Source: Paragonimus skrjabini miyazakii
Lineage: Eukaryota > Platyhelminthes > Trematoda > Plagiorchiida > Troglotrematidae
Length of the DNA stretch: 64,000 nucleotides
Direction: 5' to 3'
Assembly: GCA_014338405.1 (NCBI GenBank)
Contig: JTDE01000160.1
Coordinates: forward strand, 83,149-147,148
Positions within the stretch are counted from its first letter, which is position 1, and each line of letters opens with the position of its first letter. Position numbers and translations under genes: made by a program. Of the stretch, positions 37,806-49,900 are shown one piece after another. The notes under the pieces were generated by a model, which worked only from the letters and a program-made list of their open reading frames with translations, did not search any database and was not told where the DNA came from.

Positions 37806-38510
37806 TACGAGGGGAAGTAAAAAGGTAATGCCATTTTATTTCGGACAGGTATAATTACCTACACAGGAACATGTATTATACATCAAAATAAAGCTGATCC
37901 TCTGTGGATCACATCCCTACTTCGCAACATAGTCACCGTTACGCTCAATAGCAACGTTCCACCTCCGAATGAGCGCATGTATCCCTGCCTCGTAAAATCT
38001 TGTTGTCTGTTCTTTGAGCCACTTCTTCACTGTGATTTTCACTTCCTCGTCACTGGAATAATGTTTGCCTCTCAAACCCTCTTTCATGGGGCCGAAGATA
38101 TGATAATCTGAAGGCGCTAAATCTAGTAAGTATGGAGGATGCCGTAAAGTTGTTCACCCGAATGAGGCGATTGTCTCCCTTGTCTTGATGCTTGTGTGTG
38201 GTCGAGCATTGTCATGCAGAAGGAGGACTTTGCGGATTGGCAAATCGGGTCTCACTCGTTGGATTCTTGCTCTGAGCCTCGTCAGGGTCTCGATGTATGC
38301 GTCAGAGTTTATTGTTTCTCCTCTAGGCAAGAAATCAAGCAGAATGACACCTTGAGCATCCCAAAAGACAATCGCCATGATTTTTCCAGCTGACTTTCGC
38401 GTCTTGAACTTTTTTTTTTGCGGTGATGATGAGTGGCGCCATTCCATTGACTGCCTCTTCGATTCTGGTTCATAATGATGAACCCATGTTTCATCACCGG
38501 TTACGATCTT
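37806..38510 (-). mobile_element. Mariner DNA transposon, 5'-truncated (C-terminal half)
   Basis: The minus strand carries the second half of a mariner transposase gene plus its 3' flank. About 110 bases beyond the stop codon the sequence reaches 'cgaggggaagtaaaaaggtaat' (plus-strand orientation) directly after a TA at 37806-37807. This fits a mariner terminal inverted repeat and its TA target. The 5' half, with the other terminus and the DNA-binding domain, is missing, since at 38510/38511 the sequence changes abruptly to a family A repeat. Confidence 0.85.
37917..38510 (-). pseudogene. Mariner transposase, catalytic half, one nonsense codon
   Basis: From KIVTGDETW at 38510 the frame stays open to the natural-looking stop at 37917-37919 (198 codons), except for one TGA at 38154-38156 where the family normally has Trp. 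All three catalytic aspartates are visible. The first is in TGDETW, the second in LLHDNARPH, and the third in DLAPSDYH, with exactly 34 positions between the second and third, the D,D34D signature. The lack of frameshifts suggests a fairly young copy. The N-terminal helix-turn-helix domains are missing, so it cannot be active. Confidence 0.9.
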
Positions 38511-38655
38511 AGTTCAGCTGGTAGAGTGCTCGCCGCGTTTGGGCATGGTGTTTCTGTCGCTGGTTCGAATCCAGTCGAAGTCCAGACTTTTCGCAAATGG
38601 ATCTCTCCTAAATTATCAAATTTTCCAAATTATTTATCAGCAAACCTACCTTTCA
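38508..38655 (+). repeat. tRNA-like short repeat, family A, copy 2 (5'-truncated)
   Basis: Begins inside the D arm ('ttagttcagctggtagag') directly against the mariner fragment. The T arm CTGG-TTCGAAT-CCAG at 38560-38574 is intact, and the tail 'ttcgcaaatggatctctcctaaatt' matches copy 1. The upstream half present in copies 1 and 3 is missing. The frame 38475-38816 crosses mariner and repeat and is not a gene. Confidence 0.75.
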
Positions 38656-39386
38656 TGGGTCAGAAATGCTCCCATATGTGTGAGAACGTTAATATGATTT
38701 ACGAGAGTTTCTCTAATTGGGGATACAGAAAACGATTAACAATGTCAGTTAGACCCGAAACCATTTTCCAAACCTTTAATTTATGCACACCATATTACAA
38801 CTCCTTATTTCTGTAAGTGCATTAACTATTCAAACGACAGGTATTTACAAACTTCAGTTGTGAATTACCGGCTGGAGAGTAAGTAAGTACTTACTTACCT
38901 GAAGCTTTTTAACCTGATTCATGCATTCTAGACCCTATACAGAAAGAACACATGCTTTACTGGGAAGCCTCTTGCATTTTCCCTTGGTACTAAACGAAGT
39001 GCTGTACTCATTTCAAAGGTTATGCTGTTTTCCACGTAGTAACCTAAAAAGCAGAGGACATGGATACGGTACCGTCCAAAAGCAATATGCAATATTGACT
39101 GGCTCTGATCGTCAAAAGACATTTGTGTTCTGAGTAATTGTTGGAAGTGAAGAAGTCACAAAAATCCTATGTAAATGCAAAAACTTCCATTAGATTTGAG
39201 CGACGTTTAACTCAAAACAAATGGACTGTTACACAGTGCAACCCTCATGCTAAGAAGCGCGTAGCAAACAAGCTTGTTTTCAGTGTTTCATCATCAGACT
39301 AAGTTCAACACATTTATATAAGTTCGACAGGGGTAGTACATCAGTAGGGTGAGGGTTGGTAATCGTTAATGTCAAGTTAGTCAGAC
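38656..39386. other. No gene seen; 3' flank of Penelope-like element 1
   Basis: Frames at 38921-39133 (both strands) carry no motif. A perfect 20-base palindrome lies at 38879-38898. The part above about 39240 is probably the 3' untranslated region of the minus-strand Penelope element. Confidence 0.4.
38879..38898. repeat. Perfect 20-base palindrome
   Basis: gtaagtaagtacttacttac equals its own reverse complement and consists of GTAA-type repeats meeting at the centre. Confidence 0.85.
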
Positions 39387-40266
39387 TCATAAGGTGTTTC
39401 TGGCAAGTCGGTACTCCTTCGTAACAGATCGATGCGGGCTATTGATAGATGGCCACGGGAGGTTCCGTGTTTTGATCAGACGTTTTTGTGAGCATAACTG
39501 GGGTGAGTGTAAGCGAACTGCGATGGCTTCAGCGATGGTTGATAAACAATCTTTGACCCACTTCGATAGCATTATGCAGACACGATAGATCGGCTTGAAC
39601 GAATTGGCCGGGTTAATCGGATGATTTGATTTGACCAAGTGTGCAGCGACCGCTGATGAGCAAGCCTTCATCGGTCCTCTAGCTAGCCACGCCAAATGAT
39701 GCCACCGCATGCGTTCAGATAGTTGCTTTGTTGTGCGACCTATGTATTTTGTTCCACCGGAACTAACAAAACGCTAAACACAAAAAGAGGCAGCATGTAC
39801 AGGCAGTATATGTTTTAGATGGGGACGCAAAACTGGTGTGGAGTCAAATCATACACGAAGTAGATTTTGCTAGGTGCTAAGTTAAGTCTCCTGGTTACAT
39901 TCTGAGCATTGCTGTCGTCTATGAAAGGCAACGCAATATAGACAAGTTTCGTGTTGACAATTTGTGCTCATTATCATGTGTTTACTTATAAACTGTTCTA
40001 GATAACCATTTTCAAGGATTGTGCTAAATGTGAACTGTTTTTCTTCTATGGTGTCATCTGAGCAAATTTTCACGACTCTATCTAGTAAGCATGAGATTAA
40101 ATTATTTTTCTGTCTTAAAGGTACAACACTATTAAAATTAGTATACTGTCCTCACCAGGTTGCTTTACAATACACTTTACGTTGTGTTGTGTCGTTCTCA
40201 CGGCGTGACATGAACACGTCTAAAACCGCTATACCTACTGATGATTCGGGTTTCAGAGTGAAACGA
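39387..40266 (-). pseudogene. Connector and GIY-YIG endonuclease of Penelope-like element 1
   Basis: After the RT come DVFMSRREN and QYTNFNS blocks, then KICSDDT...ENGYLEQFI (40073-39990), the usual connector. A one-base slip restores KLVYIALPFIDDSNAQNVTR near 39905-39965. The endonuclease shows TKYIGRT and LSERMRWHH near 39700-39755, AAHLVKSNHPINPANSFKPI, TIAEAIAVR with the catalytic Glu, and LCSQKRLIKTRNLPW at the end. Tyr, Arg and Glu of the GIY-YIG active site are present. The usual Cys pair before YIG is damaged (VSSGG). The stop is at 39387-39389. Confidence 0.85.
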
Positions 40267-40857
40267 CTATTTTTGTGGGTACATTTGAAGTGCATCAATG
40301 AGGCATTGCGAGTCGTCTACCATGCAGATAATGTCGTCTACATAACGTTTATAAAGAGCTAATGACTTTATATGATCTGCTAGTGAACTACCTTCAAGCT
40401 TAGCCATAAAAATGTTCATTAATAGAGGGCCAAACAGTGAACCCATTGCTACTCCATCCTTTTGGCGATATAACCTACCGGAGGAACTGAACTGAACGTT
40501 GTAAGTGCAGCGATACATAAGCTGCTTTAACTCATCTACTGGTATCCCCACTTTTATGTCATTGTTCTCTATATACCGACCGAGAAACTCAATTGTCGCA
40601 CTTAGTGGGAAATTTGTGAATAGAGACGTAACATCCAAAGAGAATAAACGCATTCCCTTTGTGTTCAGTTTCCTTACCGTTTCAACAAATTCAAAAGAGT
40701 CTCTAAGACTGTGAATCGCTAGTCTTCTCTTAACTGGCTCTAACAACTCGGCTAGCCATTTTGCCGTTGCATGATACTGCGAATCACACATATCTAAAAT
40801 CGGCCGTAGCGACACTTCGTTTTTATGCACTTTAGGTAGCCCATAAAGCTTGCCCAA
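40267..40857 (-). pseudogene. Reverse transcriptase of Penelope-like element 1
   Basis: 196 open codons without interruption. Residues 4-20 hold KLYGLPKVHK and SLRPI. FSLDVTSLFTN at 72-82 has the first catalytic Asp (D75). DGVAMGSLFGPLL lies at 134-146, and YVDD at 172-175 has D174 and D175. All catalytic aspartates of this Penelope-type RT are kept. The 'F' in GSLFGP replaces the usual 'GSPLGP' proline/leucine order. The M at 40857 is internal to the original protein. RT of this family copies element RNA at a nicked target. Confidence 0.85.
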
Positions 40858-40859
40858 TG

Positions 40860-41720
40860 GCCTAATTGGTTAGAAGATAGTTGAATCAATCAGCCTTTGT
40901 TGTTTCATACATCTCAGTGTCTTTGTTACTGCTACTGTTTTTTCCTTTACAGTAAATATACAACCAAATTTGGTTGTATCTGCCAGTAGAGCGTTCATTT
41001 AGTAAAGTAATCAGCTTTATCTAGAATGATGATTCCAGCACCTTTATCAGGTTCGGATATTGTTATATGCTGGTTTCGCCTTAGGGACTCTGGTGAGGTT
41101 AGGTGCTGTCAAGTGAATAGGTATTTACTTATGGTTTTTCGGGTCAGAAACTGATAACATGACTGACCGAAGGTTGACTTGAGCATCTCAACATTAAGAG
41201 CTGACGTTGGTTTCAGATCGATCGGTTGGTCATAAAGGTTTTCAAATTGACTTTCTAAATCTAACTGCCTAAATTTACTTTTTGGAAGGCAAACTTTTGG
41301 TCCTAATGATAATACTTCAAGGGCAAACTGATTCAATACCAAAGAGAAAAAAATATGCACGTACTGTTCCGGATTTCTTGGAAATTCAGCCTTAGTTTTG
41401 GTTGGGTTGAGTTGATTTCTCAATCTTGCTGAGTTCTTTTCTCGTCTTTTGGCTACGATCTGCTGAACGTAACTCTCAAACTCGTTTGTCTCATTCGTTG
41501 GCAATTTTGTTAATATCTTCGCGGCAATAGCCTGCTTGTAGTTCAAGTCGCATGCTCTGCTCGTCCATGTGTCATTTAAAGCTAGTCGTTACAGTGAAGT
41601 CCCGTTAATGTTAACGTAATTTTCGCTGAGGATTGTCCAGTATTGTTTCGAAAACTCTAGGCGTTGAATGCATTGTTTCAAAAACTCGACAGCTGCGTTT
41701 GCTTCCGCCTTTTGTGTACT
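40860..41720 (-). pseudogene. N-terminal part of Penelope-like protein 1
   Basis: NAAVEFLKQCIQ near 41660-41710 and the frame 41546-41109 form the variable N-terminal region. It includes FALEVLSLGPKVCLPKSKF, which matches the 'L-S-x-G-P-K-F-x-x-P' block that precedes RT in this family. Downstream, at about 41010-41080, ISEPDKGAGIIILDKADY preserves the 'D-K-G-x-x-x-x-x-D' RT1-type motif in another frame. Stops at 40860-41000 interrupt the transition to the main RT frame. Confidence 0.75.
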
Positions 41721-44700
41721 GAACTGTCTGCTAAGCGCTTCTTCTCACAAGTAAACCAACATATTCGCGGTACTTCTTGGTAAGATCAGACTTGGAAAAC
41801 TGTGGTTGGATTTCTAGTATAGATGTTTTCCATTGTGGTGTAGAACGGACGCAGTCAATATGTATAACTTGGGATTTAGGTAGCAAAACTGACCAAGCAG
41901 TTAATTCTGTAAGACATCGCGGAATGACACCGATAACACCCAGCTAAAAATTTCACAATCACGTAAGTGCCATGGAGTTGAAAAGTCACTAAACCTACAT
42001 AAAGGTTCCTGTCTACGTATAAAACATATAAATGAATTGCAAACCGGATAGCATCGATTGCGAATTTCCCTTATTCGTACAGAAAAACCGGCTCACTCTC
42101 ATCCGTTTAAGACTTTTCACTAAGATGTCCTATGGTTCATATCCATTTCGTTTTTTATTGAGTGGTTCCGGTTTGTTATGCCAAGAGAATCTCCAAACTC
42201 ACTCGTAAGTTTAACCGTTCCGGAAACGTTTTTGTCTTCTTTCTCCTCTCCACAGTTTTTTAAGTCACTTTCAACAATAACCGTGCTTGGTGATCACTGT
42301 GTAATCACCAGAAATTTGTCGAAAAATTTAACTCCACAATCACTCATTCCCTTCTTCTATTGACAAAATTTATCGGCCTTAGTAACACTATTTTGTTTTA
42401 AGTTATCCTGAGGTATCAGTCTGAATTTTTAAAAAATACGTCACAATATTGTAAACTATGGGAAGCTTGTCCAAGAAGATTTTACTCATTAGGTAACAAT
42501 TGGTACACCTATCAAGACACAGTCATATACAGTGTCAACAGATTAACGTAGTAACATTTATCTACTGTTAGGTTACAAATTGAAACTTTCTATCATTTAG
42601 GTGGTTCATAAAAGTTCGGAATTATTTTAAAGACTGAAGTGGAAACTCTCGAAATGAATTTCGTGGGTATAAAGTCACAAATAAATTTTGGTGAAGGTTA
42701 GACGGTGGAAATGACAAAAAATGATGAAATTCCCAGCCGGTAAACGTTGAAAAATGAACAAACGGATCAAGTCAATGGATGTCGTAGTGTGACATGGAAC
42801 AATTTTAAGTACGGAGTTAGCGACATGGTCTCTAAATGCCATAAAGATTTGGTGGGGACTCTTTCCGGTTCTGTACATAAGGTTTCGTGCTAATGAGTCT
42901 TCTGTGTTTAAGGTATATTTCTAAGTAGAGGGACAATTAATTCTTGATATTCTGCACTGAGACAGAAGGAAGAATTAAAATGCGGAATATAAATATTTTT
43001 ATATTTCTTGACCATAAACATAAACCGGGTGCCTTCCCAATTACCCGGCGCTCTTGATATTTATTCGGGTCACATTCACCTTCAGTGATTGTCACTTGTG
43101 CTTCACTGGATATCACGGTATATCTGAAACAGTCACACTCAAATAAACATTCACTCCAAAGAAGTTTCAGCTGCATGGACCGGCTGCGGACCGGTTTTGC
43201 CATGACCAGCGATTGCTGGTGCTACAGAACGCGCGGATGCACTTCAATACCGATAGTGGTGAAGTAGAGCTGATTGCACCTACTGCAGCAATAATGCGCC
43301 TTCTAGTTACAAAAGTTTATAAGCACTTAACCTGAGTATTAGGCGGGTACCACTATTTTATAATTCGCCTTGCACTTAACAAGTTGATTGCATGTGTTGT
43401 CATTTCTGTCTCCACAAAACAACACGACGCCGACAACTTCAGGTGAGAGAACATATTTCCAACAGGCTGGATTGACATAAATATTAAATTGGCGTTCCGT
43501 TGATTTGCTGCTTCGAAATGCATTGTCGCGATGAACTAGTCAAACTTGCTATATATCAGACTAATCGCTGTCATAGATGTTTATCTATTTTAACTCTTTG
43601 GACACACATCCACTGTTAAAAGGACTTGCATTTTTTTCATTTTCTTGTTCCATTTCGGCCATCGAGCGAAGGAGGTTGCGGAATATATACGTACAACTTT
43701 CGGTCTGGATGCGAAGAATGCTCATGTTTAAAAAACATTTAATTTATTCATACCTAACAAGCCGGAAACCTCTACTTCCCACAGACAGTCGCCCAAAACG
43801 TCAGACTGAATGTTATGGACTGACAGCATGTGTACAAATAGTGAATAAACTTGATGTTTCGCGCGTCACAACGTAAAGAAAGTCATGCCGAAAAAATTTT
43901 TTTGTTCAGCGAGTAATATACGGATGCATGAACGTGCAAATGGAAGCGCAACTCGGCGTATAGGTTCCTCAGATGTTGCGAACAGATGGCTCTTCTTGTT
44001 ACTCATGCAGCTTGCAGCTGAAGCAGGATATTGCACGATGGCTAGCATGGACTTGAAAGAGAAAATATTCGAACAGCATTCAAACGTGAAATTTGTCAGA
44101 CGAAAATTGCTAGTGAACATCAGAGATCTACTGAGAAGAAAGTGAGCTATAGCATTCAAAAAATGTGAAACCACAGTTACTGTGGAATCGTGCAGATACA
44201 GATTGAAAAGCGGCATATTAAAACTGCTCGCTGAGTAACAGTAGTTTTTCACTTGTCGGTGTCCCTTGTATCATCATAACGGTACCAAAACAAACGTCGC
44301 AAACCTTGCCCCAAATGGATGTCAGAAGGTGAAATAAACCAGCTCATTTTACGGACGTTTTTTCAACGCCATGCCTCTTGCCACTCTCGATGATTTTCTC
44401 AAATGAAATCTTTTTCAAAAATAAAATGACCGCAAACATAACTTTCGAAGGTTCATTGTTTTCAATGATTAGGATTTCTGTGCATGTTCGTTCGCTGACA
44501 AAATTGCGCTGCAAACAATGTGAAATTTCAGCTTTATTGTCCACAGTGAAACTTTACGAAAGAAAAATACACAATTTATTAGAATTGTCGAAATTACTAG
44601 AAGATTTGTGAAAGTTCTGACTCCGAGTGACACTGCTTAATAATGCAACCTAGGTTCTTCAATCGTTATACCCGTGTTTGTTTTGACAAACACGCTATAA

Positions 44701-46775
44701 ATGTTTGTGTTTCACTTCAACTAACTCATTCGGAGGACAAGCAAGCACTATCAACCAATCTTTTGATTACGGACTCAAGTATGGTTGATGCTCTGGCTGC
44801 TCGGTGAAATGCCAGTCAGAATATCTGTTCCAGTTTTTTACCTTCATTTCCATTCCGTTCAGTTCCATAGGAATAATACGGAAGTAACAAATGATACAAC
44901 AATTCAACAGAAATAGTCTTCCCATTTCATTATGCAAATTCAAGGGTCTCGCCAAGTTTCACCAATAGGATAAATGACATTTATTTTAGAAATTATTTAT
45001 GAACTGGTTAAGAAATATACTAAAATTTTCAGTGCTGACTGCAAACGGAGCACTCTGAAGTGCTTTTTTTAATCTTATGAGATTTTCACATTACGAGAAC
45101 GTTCTTTGAAGCACATCAAACGTAACAGTGAAGCTATTTACTGTAAACTCATATGTAAAGGTACTCTGATTGCTTACAGTTGACAGAAATCCACCCTTCG
45201 GACGTGATGATTTTGTTGTTGCTATGGTGATATCAACGATGCATTGAACAACGCAACTGTCTCAAAAAAGCTAAAAATGAAATTTGAACCTCTATCGGGG
45301 CATTACTAATGATGTATACCAAAGGCGAAATTCATGTCTGTGAAGATTTTTCCAATGTGAACAATATCATTCAGCATAATTGGTCTTCAACTAATATCAG
45401 TCATTACTTTTGAGGCTGCATTACTATCAAAAAAGACCGTACAACAAACTGAAGGACAGCATGAATTCAACTTGACCGGGAGGCTCTGAATAAGTTGGCG
45501 AATCTTCTAATTGGTAGACCGGACAGCTTGAGTATAAGTCACAGGGGGAAAGTTTAAAATTGATGGGTTAGTTGTGAATAATATGAATTTAATGATCCAC
45601 AAAGTCCGGTCAGATAAACAAAAAGGTTAAATGTACATTGTGATAAGATTGTGTAACACTGACGAGTTTTGTTATGAAAAAGTCTTCAGTCTATTGTTTT
45701 CTTTCAAAGAAAGCCCGAAGGACGGTTATATGGACCAAAACCTGCCGTTTAACAGAATGATCAATGCTATTCTGTTAGACTGCTTCACTGTGGTGAGAAA
45801 AATGTCATACTATTTCAATAATTTCCTCACTTTTATTCACTGACGTTGTGAATAACTGAAAATCTTCATAGAGATAATGAACATCATTTTTTGGAAAATG
45901 GAGCTGTTTTAGACAAATTCCTTTCCTATGTGTCAAATTAAGTAACATTACGGGAAGTCATTGCTGAAGAATAGAATTTAGTTTCAATGTATTTCGTTTG
46001 AAAATCGATCCCATTTTTAGGGGGAAATTTCAGCAGTTACAGGTACATTCGTTGCAGTTTTTCTCATAGTAGATAACATGAAAAGTGATTAGAAATTGCA
46101 ACCCACAAAACTGAAATATTCTAACAAGCTACAGTCTCATATAAAAGGAAGATGCAGAATCAAATCAACTGGTAAACCTGATTAGCTGTTAGGTGTAAAG
46201 TGTTCTGTTGACTGACGTCGTTAATAAAGCTATCGGATGCACCTGTAGTTAATTTTGTCCAGAAAATACTTTCCGTTTAAGCCACATCTTCTGGTGAGAC
46301 AAGAATTCGTGAAATTTTATTTACCAATTGTTTGCACATCATCAACACCACTTGCACAAGCAATATGTAACCTCTTATCATTGTAACTTAGTTGCTGTGA
46401 AATTATAAGAAAATATGAAGAGATGTGATTGCTGTCAGTTCTGGCTCAAATTGAAATCATCTGAAACTATCCCGGTCACCAGATTAAAGGTAAATAATGG
46501 CAAATATTATAACACCAGAAACCTGAACGAGCCTTTGAAGCAGTATAACATTTTGTGGTATCAACAACTGAGGAGGATTAGTATGAGTGTAACCAAAACA
46601 CGAAATAGTACCATACACCAACATTTCAGTAATAACGCTCGAGTTCGTTTTGCTTGTACAATCATTTTTGACGTTTTATGTATAAAATCGTTCTAAGAGT
46701 AAAAAGTATCCGTTGCATTAAGTCCAGTTGTTCTGGGAACACATATTAGTACGGTTCGGAAACTTTTGACAAAAT
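41721..46775. other. No supported gene
   Basis: Small open frames (42178-42363, 42675-42878, 42937-43267, 43577-43876, 43885-44252, 44344-44611, 45631-45843, 46415-46696) have no recognised family. The frame 43885-44145 is basic and ends with KFVRRKLLVNIRDLLRRK, slightly more protein-like than the others. A 6-bp hairpin CCACAG/CTGTGG lies just after it. Confidence 0.4.
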
Positions 46776-46920
46776 GATATACACTGCTGCACTACTGGCG
46801 AGCTCTAATGAGAGAAAAACTCGAGTCTGGTGCTTCTTTTTGAAAGCGGCCGACTGGAAAGTCTATGGGGATGCGACAGCTGCGATCAATTGTGGGTGAT
46901 ATTCAACTTGAAGTATGCTG
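46776..46920 (+). repeat. Family B short repeat, 5'-truncated copy
   Basis: Matches the body of family B from 'gatatacactgctgcactactggcgagctc' through 'gcggccgactggaaagtctatggg' to 'attcaacttgaa'. The tRNA-like head is absent, as expected for incomplete reverse transcription or insertion. Confidence 0.65.
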
Positions 46921-49900
46921 GTAGTCAACCGTTGTTGCGCAAACCACTTGACACTATCTAGAACTCTTTTCACGGTAGGTACCAGCAACAGTCACTTATT
47001 CGAAAACAACCTCACTCGTTTCAAGTCTGTTGAAATTCGTTCAGTGCACTTGTCATTTATTGACCTCTGTGCCTTGTTCTGATTAGAATGTATACAACGT
47101 ACACCTGTTATAGTATATTAAACACCTAGAAATAGGGACCGAAAATATTCACGTTCAAAGTCAACTTGCTATGAATTCTGTGAGAACAGGAAGAGAATAT
47201 GATGCTTGTCTGACATCGATACCTCACAGTTGATTTTGTTATTGTCTGGCCACATCAAGCATATAAAAAAAGCTAAACATCATTTTTAACAAACATCTTG
47301 AGGAGAGCCATGTATACTGAACTAATGTTGTATCAGATAACCGTTTTCCTAGTACTACGTAAGATTACAGCTCCACAACTCGTTCAAATTGTTTCTGCTT
47401 CACAAGTCTACGCAGAACCGAAATTGTTTTTACGAGTTCATTTTAATAGGCAACCTCAATAACCATTGAAACTACTGTGGACGTTGAAACTTTATAATCT
47501 AAGATAAGCGCTGTATATCCATACTGATGGAATGTGAATATCTCACATATTATGTGTAGAAATGTACTTTACCATGTAATGAAATTTTTAAAACGTCAAC
47601 TTTTAGGACATGAGAAACAAAAATAAATGCATCATGAACGGCATGTACTTGGCAGTTAAAATTCACCAGAAGCACGCAATCGGTTTCGCGGTTGTCTCGC
47701 TCGTTAGATACATATCACTTGTAAATTTATAGCACAAATCCTATCATAATAACGGTGGAAACATTGGTTTGCAGGTAATGACTTACCTACGAATCATTTA
47801 AGCCATTTAAATCAAATTTAGTCGTTCACTGATCAAAGTTTATGTCGACAAATCCTCCTGAAAATATGCAGAAACCGGAGCCGCCTGGAATGCTCAAATG
47901 CCAACATAACAATAAAAAAATATGACGTCAGCGTTTTCAGATTTTTAGTACAGTAACAACGCTGTTCATAATATATACAGTAATGTCTATTTCCGGGTGA
48001 GTTGTGTTTGAGCGCATTTTCCGCAAGTGCTCATGACATCTATATTGAGCTACGAACTCCGATGTATCTGAGAAGAACGGCACAATTAACCTGAACGCTA
48101 ATTTTTAACTTGCTTGGCAAACTTTACCTTTTCACAAGAACTATGCTGAATGTTAAATTGAAAATCGGAAGCTTAAGCTTTCTGCTAAGAATCAAGAATC
48201 TGCACCGGATTTTGCGTGACCGATGTTAGGGAAAATTCTTGATCTTTTGTTGCTACGCTAGACGTCACTGTTGATTGGTTGCCCTTCGTGTTATCCAGCT
48301 TCTGTCCGCGTCCTTGTCCACATACACCTTAATTTATATTCCTGAGTACTAAACGTTATAAATATTTGAATTCCGATTCAATCAGTACATCTTCAAGACT
48401 AGTTTGAGGCAAAAAGAGTGTCGTGTATGATCATTTGTTTCGCACATATAAGTGGACTAGTCGCATAACCTGCGAACCCCGATCGCCCGTTTACGTTGCT
48501 ATCGTTACGGGTCGCAACATAACTACAAAGAAGAAAAATGTTAGGAGCCAGCACCACATCTTCGTGGAAACAAGTGTAACATTCTAATGTAAATGTTGAA
48601 GTTGTAAATCATTTTACTTGGCGTATAAGTCATACTCAAATGTTTACTTTCGCAATACGAACGTGCATACCACTGAATTAACAAATCAACACAGCACGCA
48701 TTGGTAAAGTTACACTTGTTTGCTAATAAATCACCTCAAAAGAAGAACACAATGATTGTGTGATCAGCAAAACAGCGGACAGTATTTCTCACTCCTTTCA
48801 TCAGGCCTACTGGTCGAAGGTTTAGATTAAATACACCAACTGGATCTTAGTTGCCCAGATATGAAGACATTACCACTTAATGAATGAGCTTCAGTTTCCC
48901 ATCAGATGAAAACACCAGCTTGTCAACTTGAAAGTGGAGCATTTGGCATGCTGTTCACTTATCAGTGATCAACATTCATGATAAACTGAATGGGATCTGT
49001 TATCTACAGAGGTGACACTGTAATATTCCCTTTGACAGGGGGCTCTGTACTTTGAAGCATTAGCACGCAAAATGACTAGATTGATCAAGAGAAGTAATTT
49101 CGGACGGTGTTTTCTTTTTGGTACCTTCTGCTTCTGACAAATACGAAAGGAACAATATATGCATGTTATTGTGATTAACAACGAGCATCTGAAGATGGCG
49201 AGGGATAACCACGGAATAAATCAAGTGGAGTGTGTGTGAAACTTTGCGTCTACAAAGATATGTCATAGGTACATCAAATACGTGGATATAAAGTTCTGAT
49301 CGGCTGTTTACAAGCAAACCAAGGGAGATGGAACACGTCCGAAAACTTAAGGCGATTATTTAAAATTGTTACATCTATGGGTAATGATAGATTTAACGGC
49401 GGTACCACTCTTATGTGGTATGTTATGGGCAAGTTGGACACTTAATTGCAGTTTGACAGCCCATGTCAACGAGATCGGCGACGTATATATATATATATAT
49501 ACCTTTGGCCAGGCCTCCAATAAGCCAGGTGTCTAGATATATGACCAAAGTAATTAGCTCCGGAGCGGCAACGAAAATTGAATCGTCACGCATAAATAAC
49601 AGAACAAACCAGGTAGACAGTATGTTTCATGTAGGGCCTTCAATCGGCTAGGTTGAGTTGGACTGTATAAGGTGAATTTCTGAAGTTCCGGTTATTTTTG
49701 GGCGTCAAAATTACCCGTAATGTCTCCACTGAGGAGCAGATCCAGAGCTCTACCCTTAAACTCTAATCAGGATCTGTTGACTGATGTCCAAGAATTAGAG
49801 AGTGACAATACAATTATGCTGGTTTCGCGAAACATGCAACCAGCCACATTAGAAAATCGCACACCCAAGTACTTCAATGTCCCTTCTAAGTTCTATATGC

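Larger units (their letters stand above)
39387..41720 (-). mobile_element. Penelope-like retroelement 1 (RT + GIY-YIG endonuclease)
   Basis: On the minus strand, an N-terminal region, a reverse transcriptase, a connector and a GIY-YIG endonuclease follow in the canonical Penelope-like order. Order, spacing and total length (about 2.3 kb) are near those of a complete coding region. Breaks are one frameshift in the connector, a damaged stretch between the N-terminal region and RT, and a few stops. It is the best preserved element here. Direct or inverted Penelope-type terminal repeats were not recognised. Confidence 0.9.

Noticed and set aside
39284..39300. Hammerhead ribozyme in the flank of Penelope element 1
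   Set aside because: On the minus strand the words CTGATGA and GAAAC occur almost adjacent, but there is only one base between them, so no stem II can form; no complete hammerhead core was found near any of the three Penelope copies.
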